Below, piece by piece: positions 45,354 through 56,624 of a DNA stretch of 64,000 nt (positions are counted from its first letter, which is position 1; each line of letters starts with the position of its first letter). This DNA comes from Trichopria drosophilae (Eukaryota; Arthropoda; Insecta; Hymenoptera; Diapriidae), in NCBI GenBank assembly GCA_030407085.1, contig CM059584.1, positions 120,814,501 to 120,878,500 on the forward strand, in the 5' to 3' direction. A model generated the notes under the pieces. The model saw nothing but the letters and a program-made list of their open reading frames with translations. It was not told the origin of the DNA and ran no database searches. The position numbers and the translations under genes are program-made.

Positions 45354-48240
45354 TTATACTTTCCGTAATATACACAAAGTAGTAGATCATTTATAGTAAT
45401 AGTTTTAAAGTTTATAACTATATAACTTTTATCAAAATGTTTCATAATATCTATTCAATGTAACTTATGTAATATTTAATCACATATTTTATGTATGCAT
45501 TTATATTATATTATATTATGTATATGTATATATTATAACGGCTTAAATGAAAAAAAAAATTTTTTCTCAGTGTTGTAATTCTAGTCACGTTAAATATTCT
45601 TCAATATCAGTTTAAATACTTAAATTCTAATCCTAATATGTGTGTGGGAATCATAAAAACCGATTTATATATACGAAAAGTCTGATTCTTGAGAAAACGT
45701 GAAATTCGCTTGTTTTCCCATGGGTAAAGCTAAAAAATCAATAATAAGTATACATACCTCTATTCCCTTGTGCCCAAATGTACATTTAAAATATATTTTT
45801 ATAAATTCTAGGTATATTGTATCTGAATTTACGTGCTGAATATTTGAGAAAGATTTGCTGAGATTAGACAAAAGTAAAAAAATGTGGGTTTTATTTATTC
45901 AGGCCTTCATCTTGAAAATGCCATATTGAATTTTCATAAACACGTGATTTGTTACTTATCCCTGCCATCTTTTTTCATTGTTACGATATTCTAGTAAAGC
46001 ATTTCCAATTTTAAAATGTGAGATATTCAAAAATTGGAATCATTCTAACAATAGTTTGGAAGAATATATTGTAACTTTCTTATATATCGCTTCATAAGTT
46101 TAATTTAACGACTCCATCTGAAAAAAGAGGCATAAAACTTTAAAAACTAGTATATAAGCAATTTTTTCTAGGCCATTTGCATTGAAAGAAAAGAAAGTTG
46201 AGAAAACAGAATGGCTTTACGGTCCTTAAAGGATTCATACATTATATATAATATATCTAAACATAGTGATGTCTGAGTAAAAGAATTATATTAATATAGT
46301 TAATATACAAAATAGTAGAAATAGCTAGAAATATCGTTTAGTAATTTTGACAACATTTCTGGTAGTGCAAGATGATCATTCATTTAGCTATTGTCAATGG
46401 TTATCTCGTCAGTTTATTGCAGAAAATAGTAATTTTTTAATAGTGTTTACTATTTTTTCTCTGTTGATTTTATTTTAAAAAATCCTGCAGTGGGTCATTA
46501 CTAGAATTGTACATTAAAAATTTGCATTAACTCTAACTTTCGTTAGTTAATTATCAATTTGTATTGATGATTAACATTTTAATTTGATTTTTCTCCTTAA
46601 CCTAAAAATTGAATGCAAAAAAACAACTTAAAATACTATGTAATTATGAATTTGGTAAGAAAATACAAGAATATACATCAGATATATATTTTTACTAGAA
46701 CTATCAACAATCTGTACAGTATAAACATATTAAAGCTTCAAAAATGTATTCTATATTACTCCACCCATAATGTGTATCGAAAACCATGCTTATAATATTC
46801 GTAAAATTTTTACAAAATATTCCTACAATATTCACATTTACCATGGCACGTACACTTCAGGTCTTTTTTGTTGCACTTTATAAGTACTTTTCACGATACA
46901 CTCGTTACAACTTTCTAAATACGTCGTAAAATGTCTGGTTCTTCTCTCGTTTTTTGGCTTTGATTTATATTTACTTTTTATACATGCTTAACTACATGTA
47001 TTCACTTTTTAAGCCACCCACAATATTAAATTACGCATACATACTCTACCAATACATGGAAGTATTTTACAAACAGCTTACATTCTTTTTTTTTTGCCAT
47101 AAGACATTCAAAAAATCTTTTGACTTACGAGGTAGAATGAAAATTTAAGAGGTAAACCGGAAGATTCATTAATAGTTATCTCAGTGTCTATTTCCGGTAT
47201 TAGATACGAAGTTATCACAAATTTTTATAACATGTGACTTTTTAACCTCCTATCCCGTAGATATTTACATTACGGAAAATAACCACGACAATTTTGCCGA
47301 AATTTCGAAATCGGTACATCGTAACAGCATTTTCTTAACAAAAAACAAAAATTTCTCCTTCAAAAATCCTGTGATTTAAGCACTGGTTAAATGAAATATT
47401 TTATTCTCACGATTTATTATATATTATTGTAAAAATACAGTGCCCGATCATAAACTTTTGTTCTCTTAGGAGGTTTTTATGTAGCCAGTCGAAAAGGAAA
47501 TCTACTCTCAAAATAAAAAAGGTTGAATTTTGTACTTGATTTAAGCAATTTAAAGCTGATTGAAGATTATGCAGATATACATACATGAAAGGAGTACATT
47601 CGAGTTGACAATTTATTTTCTAAACTCGTATGTTACAATTTACAAAAACAAATGTTGACATTTTATATCAATCGTCAATAAGTTCCTTTCATGAATCTCA
47701 GGATACCCTTAGATTCCTTATCGACTGACCCCTCAATACTTTGTAATATAATGCCTTAATTCAAATTCGGGAAATAAATATTTTTAATTTTTATAGATCA
47801 AAAGATTACGTATAAAGGCTTTAGTATGTAGTAATTTGTTCACAGGCTTTCATTGTGAGCAAACATTGGCTTATTTGTTGCTCTAAGCGTTGGAAAGTTC
47901 TAAAAATAACGTAATACTCTCCAAAACTTATTGCAATTTTCAAAATAAAACATTATTTTGAGACTACGTCAAAATATGTAATGGTTATTTCCGTTTACAT
48001 TTCGAAATGTTTCTGTTCGTCATAAATAATTCACTATAATTAAATTAAGACAACAATACTATCCATAAAAATGTACATCAGCGTTTTACTCTTTGTCTTA
48101 TCAATACTTTACACTCGATCGCAGAGTATCGTCTTATAATTAATCTTAAATAAAAATGCAGTCTTTTGATCTCGAAGTAGTGATTAAATGTTGATTCATT
48201 TATCACAAGTAAAATAAAATATTTCCAGAATTTTTACATG

Positions 48241-51141
48241 TCACAGTTCGGTACACGGAACTAGAGTTCCACGAGCTTGTCTTCGATTTGCCCTCATTCC
48301 TAAAATGATAACTACGCAAACCAGAACCAAAATACCCAATGCACCAAACAACATGTCAAATCGGAATGTCTTTGTTTCCAAAAATATCGTTTCCGAATGT
48401 CGTTCACATCGCAAAATCGCTTGAAAAACTGTTTCCGTATCGTCATCGCAAAACATTTTGTCAGCGACGGTTTCAGTATGATTCACCAACCAATCGCGTA
48501 ACTTTAAGGTATTTTCACAATCACAATTCCAAAAGTTGCCATCCAAAAAAATTTTTGTTGCGAAATTGTCAACAGCATCCCAAGGATGAAATTCGACGAT
48601 CATATTGTTTTCCAGGCGTAACTCGGACATCTTTTTCAAGAGCTTAAAAGTTTGAGGTTCGATAGAATAAATCGAGTTATGATCCAAGTTCAATTCGGAA
48701 AGTTGGCGTAACTGACTGAATTGATTTTCGTCCAATGTCCTGATATTGTTATTTTCGAGATTAATAACTTTCAGCTGGTTCGCGCCTGCGAAAGAGTCCT
48801 TATATAACGTTGAAATTTTGGTCTTATTCAAAAACAACATTTTCAGTTTGGACAGTTTCGAAAATGAGTGGTTTTCGATTACTTCCAGGGCGTTTCCATC
48901 GAGGTAAAGGTGAGTCACGTCGCGAGGTATATTTTTAGGAACTACTCTGTAATTGGCGTTTGTACAATCTACAACGTTGTTAGCCCAATGATAATCGTGA
49001 TAACAATTGCATCTTTTTGGGCATGGCATACGACAAGAGCAATTATCCAAATGACAGCATGAGCAGTTTGGTGCGCATTGAGCTTCGTAAGTGCACAAGA
49101 AATCTTCTAATGCTAGGGACAACAACGGTTTTGTGGCTGTGCCTTTTGTGTGTACCATATTGCAGATGATGCTGTCGAGATCCATCACTTTCGGGTAATG
49201 TCGAAGTTGGGAAAGCATATCCATCCAGGGCAACCATTTCATTGTACAATCGCACAAAATTGGGTTGTTTCGTAAATAAAACATTGGCAAACTTCTATTG
49301 CTGGGATACGTGTCAAGTTCCAGTGCAGGAAGGTCCAAATATTTTATTAAGTTCGAGGACAGATGCACTTCAATGAGTTTCTTCTTTCCTAAAAATGTTC
49401 CAATGGAAATTAATTCGATGCTATTGTTGTCAAGAAATATTCTTTCGACGGTGTTTGGAAAACTTGCGTTTGATATTTGTCCAAGAAAATTGGAACGCAT
49501 ATCGAGAATTTTTAGTCGATGATTTTTAGGCGATGACCTCAGGTTGTATATCAAATTGTGACTTAAGTCAAGCGATGAGAGATTTCGAGGAATGTCATCG
49601 TAATCTAGTGTATTTAACTGATTTTTTGAAATTATGAGACTAACTAAAGATTTCAAGTTATCAAAGATTCCTCGAATGTTAGTCATTTTATTTTCATCGA
49701 CACGTATCGCAACAAGCCGCTGATTATTCTCAAAGCTATCTTGGTCAATTTTCTGAATTGCGTTTTTACCCAGATTCAATACTTCGACTGAGCTTAAGTC
49801 TGTAAACGCTTTCCTCGGTATGCTCCTCAATTTGTTGCCGAATAATCGCAATCCTTGGAGTTTGTTCAAACCTCTGAAAGAATGTTCACCGATGTCGCTA
49901 ATTTTATTGTCCCCAAGATCCAATAATTGCAGATGAACGAGCTTTTGAATTCCTTGTGGAACGTGTTCGAAACGATTTTCATTCAAAGATAAATCTTGGA
50001 CATTTTTGAAATTAGCAAATGCATCATCAGGAATGGACCTCAGATGGTTGGAATCCAAACGAAGCTCAATCAAGCTACCAAGTCCTATAGAATGTTTAGC
50101 TTCGAAGTTTGCAATTTTGTTTCCTGATAAATTCAGAGTGCGTAAACTATGTAATGTGTCGAAACAAAGTTCCGAAAGTGAATCGATTTGATTCCGTCGT
50201 AGATTGAGATATTGTAAATTTCCCAGACCAAGGAACATCAGTGTCGTAATGATCGTTAAATTGTTAAACGATAAATCCAAAATCACCAACATTTGAAGAC
50301 TTGAAAAAGTGTTGATGTTAATCCATTGGCTAGTCAACAAGTTTCTGCTCAGATCTAAAAATGTTAATTCTCCCAATCCATTGAACAATCCAGGGGTTAA
50401 AATGGAAAGCGAATTATTGCTTAGAATAATTTGATTTAGTCCTGAAGTCTTTGAAAATAAATTTTCTGGCAAAGCAACGATTCTGTTGCTAGAAAAATTA
50501 AAAACCCTCAGATGTTCAAGATCATCGATTGCATGGTCGTCAATTTTCGAAATTGCATTATTTGTTAAATGCAAACTTGTCAGACTACGAATTTCATCCG
50601 GTCTAGAGGAAAATTTTTTCCCGTTCGAAATCTCGATACTTTCCACACAGTCGCGTTTGAAAGTTCTGAATTTTCCAAAATCATGAAAATCATTAGTAGA
50701 CATCTCGGTGGTAGTCTGCGGACATTTGGTAGCAACTTTTACATTTTTCGCCTTGTAACTTTGTTGTTCCCGTCGTTCATTGTTTATCCTCGAACCAAAA
50801 TTCTGCATTTTAAGTACAAAATTTCGTATAACGCAATTCGCAATCGTCACTTTTTCCAGTTTCGGTATCGGGCGGAAGGATCCATTGAATTTTTGCTCAC
50901 TCGGTGATTTATTCACTGGCCATTTTTTACACTCAAAGTTTAAAGTTGTCACTACAACGTTCAAATTTCGCGCCAGTTTTTCGACTTCATCGAAGGAGTC
51001 GATGTCACAATGGAGGGTCACATTATTATCATCACTTTCGCCTAACCAATCGCACTGTTGAGGCACTTCAATGCCAGACGCGATGGTCAATTCAATGAAG
51101 AGAAATGTTAAAAACACGCACCGAATGCCTTTGGTATCCAT
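48241..51141 (-). CDS. Toll-like receptor ectodomain protein lacking a TIR domain
   Basis: Single open frame from ATG 51141 to TGA 48241; 966 aa. An upstream in-frame GTG (51165) is not a credible eukaryotic start, and a stop follows at 51172-51174; the chosen ATG has a good context (GCAATGG) and puts the signal peptide at residues 1-23. Order: variable N-terminal Cys region; about 17 leucine-rich repeats (roughly 180-610); Cys-rich C-terminal cap with CDC (630-632); a second Cys-rich N-terminal cap starting near CPKRCNCYHD (707); about five more repeats; a second C-terminal cap (WNCDC, near 871); a membrane helix about 930-949; and a 17-residue tail ending CTEL. The double-capped layout and IPRDVTHLYLDGN are typical of Toll/18-wheeler/Toll-6-type receptors, usually about 1,000-1,400 aa with a TIR domain. 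Here the TIR is absent and no TIR-like sequence is seen in the 4 kb downstream. The tail fits a class I PDZ ligand (T-x-L). Confidence 0.88.
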   Translation of the reverse strand: MDTKGIRCVFLTFLFIELTIASGIEVPQQCDWLGESDDNNVTLHCDIDSFDEVEKLARNLNVVVTTLNFECKKWPVNKSPSEQKFNGSFRPIPKLEKVTIANCVIRNFVLKMQNFGSRINNERREQQSYKAKNVKVATKCPQTTTEMSTNDFHDFGKFRTFKRDCVESIEISNGKKFSSRPDEIRSLTSLHLTNNAISKIDDHAIDDLEHLRVFNFSSNRIVALPENLFSKTSGLNQIILSNNSLSILTPGLFNGLGELTFLDLSRNLLTSQWININTFSSLQMLVILDLSFNNLTIITTLMFLGLGNLQYLNLRRNQIDSLSELCFDTLHSLRTLNLSGNKIANFEAKHSIGLGSLIELRLDSNHLRSIPDDAFANFKNVQDLSLNENRFEHVPQGIQKLVHLQLLDLGDNKISDIGEHSFRGLNKLQGLRLFGNKLRSIPRKAFTDLSSVEVLNLGKNAIQKIDQDSFENNQRLVAIRVDENKMTNIRGIFDNLKSLVSLIISKNQLNTLDYDDIPRNLSSLDLSHNLIYNLRSSPKNHRLKILDMRSNFLGQISNASFPNTVERIFLDNNSIELISIGTFLGKKKLIEVHLSSNLIKYLDLPALELDTYPSNRSLPMFYLRNNPILCDCTMKWLPWMDMLSQLRHYPKVMDLDSIICNMVHTKGTATKPLLSLALEDFLCTYEAQCAPNCSCCHLDNCSCRMPCPKRCNCYHDYHWANNVVDCTNANYRVVPKNIPRDVTHLYLDGNALEVIENHSFSKLSKLKMLFLNKTKISTLYKDSFAGANQLKVINLENNNIRTLDENQFSQLRQLSELNLDHNSIYSIEPQTFKLLKKMSELRLENNMIVEFHPWDAVDNFATKIFLDGNFWNCDCENTLKLRDWLVNHTETVADKMFCDDDTETVFQAILRCERHSETIFLETKTFRFDMLFGALGILVLVCVVIILGMRANRRQARGTLVPCTEL

Positions 51142-51780
51142 TGCCAAGTTTTTTGCTTTCACCACACAGTTTTAAAATTCTGCTTTTTATAGTTAAATCA
51201 AGGACGATTGAAAACAACACATTATTATTTTTTCACTTTGCACACCAGATTGAAACTTCAAATATTTTGAAAAAAAATTGAAGCTATAGATGGTATATCG
51301 AAAAAATCAAAGAAAACTTTTTTTGTGGGGCGTCGAACCGTTAATATATCGATTTTTGTCGAATACCGAATGACACTGCTGGAGTGACAAGAGCGTTCTA
51401 CTCCCACGAAGACCGGTCGAGAACTGGTTGGATCCTGCAAGCACGTGGCCGGTCGTTGAATTCTGGCATCGGATTGGTGTAACTTTTCCGTTTGTTAGAC
51501 AAAGACCTGGACGCGTCACGTTCGCCTCATTCCCTCCCGTTATTTTTTTTCCTTCGGAGGAAGATACAAAGTCTTTCTTTATTCGCCCCGACATGTTTGC
51601 CCTTCGTCTTGCAACCAGAATCCCCCATCACTTGTCTCTGTCACTGACATCTATTTGCCGATAGATGATGTATAGCTTATCTTTCAGATCTCTATATTTC
51701 TTTCGTTGGGTTTTGTGTATTTTCTTTGTAAGAGTCTTTTTATCCTCATGTCCATTACATCATCATCGGTCGGTTCACTT
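51142..51780 (-). promoter_or_regulatory. Upstream region of the Toll-like gene
   Basis: TATAAAAAG on the minus strand at 51191-51183 lies about 45 bp before the ATG, so it would give a very short leader. From about 51340 to 51780 the DNA is clearly less AT-rich than its surroundings, which may mark a promoter or an untranslated exon. No initiator or clear splice acceptor decides between these. Overlapping open frames on both strands here look accidental. Confidence 0.3.
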
Positions 51781-54700
51781 TAAAATATATTTCAAGTTTT
51801 TCAACAATTATTCTTACGGACATTTTTCAATTCGTAGAAAAAAGGGTTTTAGAAAGGTCTATCATTGTAAGAAATATATGTTTTAAATTTCAGAAAAAAA
51901 TCTGTAATATTATGGAAATACTTTAAAAAGTATTTAATTTTTTAATTAAAAAATTATTATTGTTCGAAATACTTCGAAATACTTCAATAATAAATAAATA
52001 AGTGATGCATACCTTAAACGAGAAAATCACGATGTTTCTGATGTATACTTGTAATTTTTGTAGCTAACTTTTTTCTGATGACAAAACTCTTCTGCTCGAT
52101 CAGAAATAATCCAAATTTTACTAGAAAAATTCACACATCTTTTTACAATGGAAAAGATGGAAAAGTTTAATTGTCCACTTTAATGGTCCTTAATTTTTTT
52201 TCGAAAATCATAAAACAATCTAACTTGCCCACTTTTTCCGTCATAAATCGATCCAGCAGACAAATTTCTACCATAAAAAAAAATCTGCTAAAAAATAAAA
52301 GTAAGCGATTAGCCCGTTTAAGACATACATCACAGATTTATTTTGTCTTACAATTTTTTGTTCTAATTATATAGAGCTTTTCCAGAGATATTTTTGTATG
52401 TTTTTTTTTATAATTCATATGCTGAAAATGCAATAAAATTTATAGAATTATACGAGGAATTCTTCGAAATCTTTAATATTCGGAGTTCAGATCAATTTAA
52501 CTACAAAACTGAAATTTTTATCAACGGTTATCTATGCTAATATTTAAATCTAACTAAAAAACAGTATTTCATTGGGTAAACATTAGAATTAATTTTTGAA
52601 GATGTAATAAAAAACATACAGTCTAAAATCAAAGAAGTTTATGCAAATTGCTACTTAGATTAAAAAGCCTTAAAGCTTACGTAGCCATTGATTTTATACG
52701 AAAATACATAGTCATAATTACAAAATTTGGACAATAAGGGGTGTTGGCTGTGTAATCTTAATTTGATATATTTTATTTATCACAAATAAATTAAAAATAA
52801 GGAGATATAAGCCAGTTTTAAGTAGAAATAGACAACATGTTGTAAAAAATGATCGACATTCCAGTTTTTAGATAGTTCTAGTTTATATTTATATTTATAC
52901 ATAATACATAAAAACCATAATATACATAATGGTCTTAATCGCGATTGAATTCTACTAGGATATTTAAAAAAATTTAGTTTTCAATAAAACATTATGCATC
53001 ATATTTTACAAAAATACCTTTAAAAATGAAGGGCACAGTTTTTTTCCTACTTTTTACAAACGTACAAATATAAAAAAATTAAAGAAGTTAATAAGCCTTT
53101 AATATTTATTTTTGGTTTCTTCATAAATGAAACATTAAAGATATAATTGATTAATTTTCTATCTCGTTGAAGTTAAACACGATTAAATAGTTTATATTTA
53201 ATAGTATAAGAATAGTACATCTAAAGCATGATATCAATCATTAGTTAACAAGATCAAAATTGAAATGATATCGTTGACAAATTGTTTACAACTCTGACTA
53301 CTGCTAACACTGCAAAAGTTAAAAAATAATTATCGACATTCCAAAACATTTAATAAGGTATGAAGAAGAAACATTCTTTATGTGTACGTGCATTAGTGAT
53401 AGAATTTTTCCATTGCATTCTAACAAGATTTTACATTTTTATTAAGTAGAAAAGTAGATTCAGACTATTTTTTAACTATTATAGTCGAATTCATTCTTGA
53501 TTTATTACAAAAACTAATTATTATTAATATTGTAATTTTTGTTAGTATCTTATATCAGCATAATTATTCATATTTACACTAAATATAAAATATCTCAAGT
53601 TTAATTATTAATTTATCAATAGCGAATATATATTCGATTATTTGTAATGTGTAATGTCGAAATACTGTATAAATCCTGATGTACAGGTATGATTTTTCAG
53701 GTTTGTATAATTTTTCACACTTTGAAATTACTCCGCGAATAAATTTAAGAAAATTAGAATGTTTTAAATTACTAATTATAAATTTACTGACACGTCACAA
53801 GAAAGTAATTTCTTTATTTTTCAAAGTATATTTTTAAAAATGTTGAGTGTACATTATTGTAGTAAATTTATTTGTTTAATGATAATATATTTTTTATTGC
53901 AGATATTAATCTTAATGAGTAGGTATATCGTTTTCTATTATTTCATATTATTTGTTTATTATATTGTATGCTTCTGCTTTATAATGAAAAATGTATCGAG
54001 AAATAAGTATTTCAATTGGTATTTTTCATACAAATTTTTAAGATATTAACTTTCGAAAATTCATATATAGAAAATAATATGTCCAGTTCTTATGAGATTA
54101 TCAGAACAAAGACATGAACGTCCCTATAGAGTAATAAAAAGAGTGACTAAATACGAGGCAGGAATTTTTTTTCATTTAAACAGTGAAAATAATTGTTTTT
54201 ATAATGCTTCTGATTAACAAGCATTCGATAATGTCGTTATTAAAAAAAAAAAACAGCAAGTGATTGTTTACCTAGAACATATTTTTATGCATTTCATTAG
54301 TACATTTTTATGTAATTAGATTACTAAATGTGTTTAATTCGATTATTTACATTTCACGATGTCGAAATTACCTTTAAACCGTAAAATGTTACAATAAGCT
54401 TAGAGTTAAGGTGTAAAATTTATGTTCTAAAACTTTGCATTTTATATAATTAAAACACGTGCAATAATTTGAAATGCTAATTTGTAATATGAATTTTAAA
54501 AAATCCTGAAATGGCGAGAATTTGATAAACGTGTAATTATTCTAGCATAAAATTTTAATTATCTATACTAAAGGTTATTATCCTCTAGTAAAAACCAGAC
54601 AAGTTTTGGCAATTTTTTCGCTTCCCTATATACTGTAAACAAAGAAGCTTAGAAAAATTTGCTAATTAACTTACATACATCAAGAAATATCCACATAGAC

Positions 54701-55405
54701 AATATACACATCGCAACAAAAAACTAATCAATGCTGTAAAGTTGCAGGAGTAGTGCAAAATTAATTTAATAATTTAAATTTTTGTATCATTAATTGGTTA
54801 TTTTATTTTCTAAAATTAAACTATAAGACACTATATTAAATAAAATATGAAAAACCATAAAAACTATACATACATCAGCATAAATTACTCGGTTATCCGA
54901 AAACTTAAAAATGTACCGTTAATAACTTTCATCACCAAGTAAAGGTTTTTATTATGAATCTTTATTATTCATAATGTCTTCGCATTTTCTTTCTATCGTC
55001 GTATCTAAGTATTTTCTGCATGAATGACTATAATTTTTTAAGCGAAACTCGTCATGATCGTAAAAAAGAGGCTCTCTAAATGTATAAGTTAGTTATCTCT
55101 TATAACACGCTGACCTAAAAATAAAGGCTGGAATTTTGTGATATTTACTTCAATAGTCGCAAGTAAATACTATCTAAAAGTGTGGAAATGTATTTTTACT
55201 TTTACAATTCGTTTTAAATGTCCGCTTATTATCTTGTTAGAGATATATATAAACTACTTGTTATTTTAAAATATTATTTCTGGAAATCAGTCAAGTCTAT
55301 ACTTTAAATAATGCCTTTTTTTAAGGTTTGGGATTAGTGAAAGGTTCATGAGGTGTAAAGAAAATAAAAAAACTAATATCTTAAAAATAAAAAGACAATT
55401 GCAGT
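51781..55405. other. Intergenic, nothing recognised
   Basis: AT-rich throughout. ACTCGGTTATCCGAAAAC near 54888 resembles a Tigger end fragment. Confidence 0.45.
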
Positions 55406-56624
55406 TTAACCCTTTAAGGACCAAATGTACAAAAATTTGACACGAAGTTTGTCAGTATTTTATAGTATTTAAATTCAATAAAAAAAATTGTGGTATATAC
55501 GTTTCCAATTGCTCGAACCCCGCTCTTTCGAATGGTGGATGGTAAAATACTGTCAATTTTAAAATGAACGAATTACAGACCATTTTTTAACAAAAATCAT
55601 GAGATTTTAAAAGTTATTTTTTCATTTATCGTTTTTTTTTATCACTTACAGCATTACTATGCCTCAGTTTGGTATAAATAACGTGACAAAAATGTCTAAG
55701 CTTCAAAATGGTTATATATGTTTTTATAAAATTCGAAATGGCGGTCCCGAAAATGGCATCCTAAATGAAATTTTCTTGAAAAATTTGAGAACGCTCTGAC
55801 ACAAAAATTATGAATTTTATAACAAAAATGATAAGAGTAATAAGTTGTTAGAATTCATCGACGAATACACTGGAATTTTGTCAGATTTTTTTTATGATAT
55901 TTTGAAAAAATTATTAATTTTTTTTTTTTGAAAATTTTTAAAAGTTTACCAAAAACTCTGAAAAAATTCTAGTACACTCTTTGATGAATTCTAAGCATTT
56001 TTTGTTCTTTGCAATTTTTTCTAAAAGTTGATAATTTCCGATGGAAAAAATATAAAATATATATAAATACGCAACATTCGAGATTTATTTCTTCAAAAAC
56101 TATTGACTTTAGGACAAAAATGCAAAGAACAAAAAGTGCTTAGAATTCATCAAAAAATGTACTCAAAATTTTTCAGAATTTTTGGAGAAAAACAATTAAA
56201 AATTTTTTCAAAATATCATAAAAAAAATCTGACAAAATTCCAGTGTATTCGTCGATGAATTCTAACAACTGTTTAATCTTATCATTTTTTTTATAAAGTT
56301 CATCATTTTTGTGTCAGAGCGTTCTCAAATTTTTCAAGAAAATTTCATTTAGGACGCCATTTTCGGGACCTCCATTTCGAATTTTATAAAAACATATATC
56401 ACCATTTTGAAGCTTAGACATTTTTGTCACGTTATTTATACCGAACTGAGGCATAGTAATGCTATAAGTGATAAAAAAAACGATAAATGAAAAAAAAAAC
56501 TTGTAAAATCTCATGATTTTTGTTAAAAAATGGTCTGTAATTCGTTCATTTTAAAATTGACAATATTTTATCATCCACCAAACTTCTTGTCAAATTTTTG
56601 TACATTTGGTCCTTAAAGGGTTAA
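55406..56624. mobile_element. TTAA-flanked 1.2-kb palindrome (piggyBac-type foldback)
   Basis: TTAA at 55406-55409 and 56621-56624; ends CCCTTTAAGGACCAAATGTA and the reverse complement. The two arms (about 550-600 bp) mirror each other almost to the centre near 56015, for example ATGCCTCAGTTTGGTATAAA near 55660 and its complement near 56435. Short open frames inside are mirror-image artefacts. Confidence 0.75.

Larger units (their letters stand above)
36440..48240. other. Long AT-rich region with two weak exon candidates and one MITE
   Basis: Apart from the candidates at 38381-38473 and 40047-40259 and the TTAA element at 44890, I see only AT-rich DNA. A partial dispersed repeat (CGCCATATTT and CAGCGACC words) lies near 38550-38660. 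Special attention to 44-48.2 kb found no TIR-domain coding sequence for the Toll-like gene. Confidence 0.45.

Noticed and set aside
51142..51165. Extension of the Toll-like protein by eight residues from a GTG
   Set aside because: GTG is not a normal start in an animal nuclear gene; ATG at 51141 has good context and gives a proper signal peptide.
55640..56514. Frames inside the 1.2-kb palindrome
   Set aside because: Mirror-image artefacts of the two arms.
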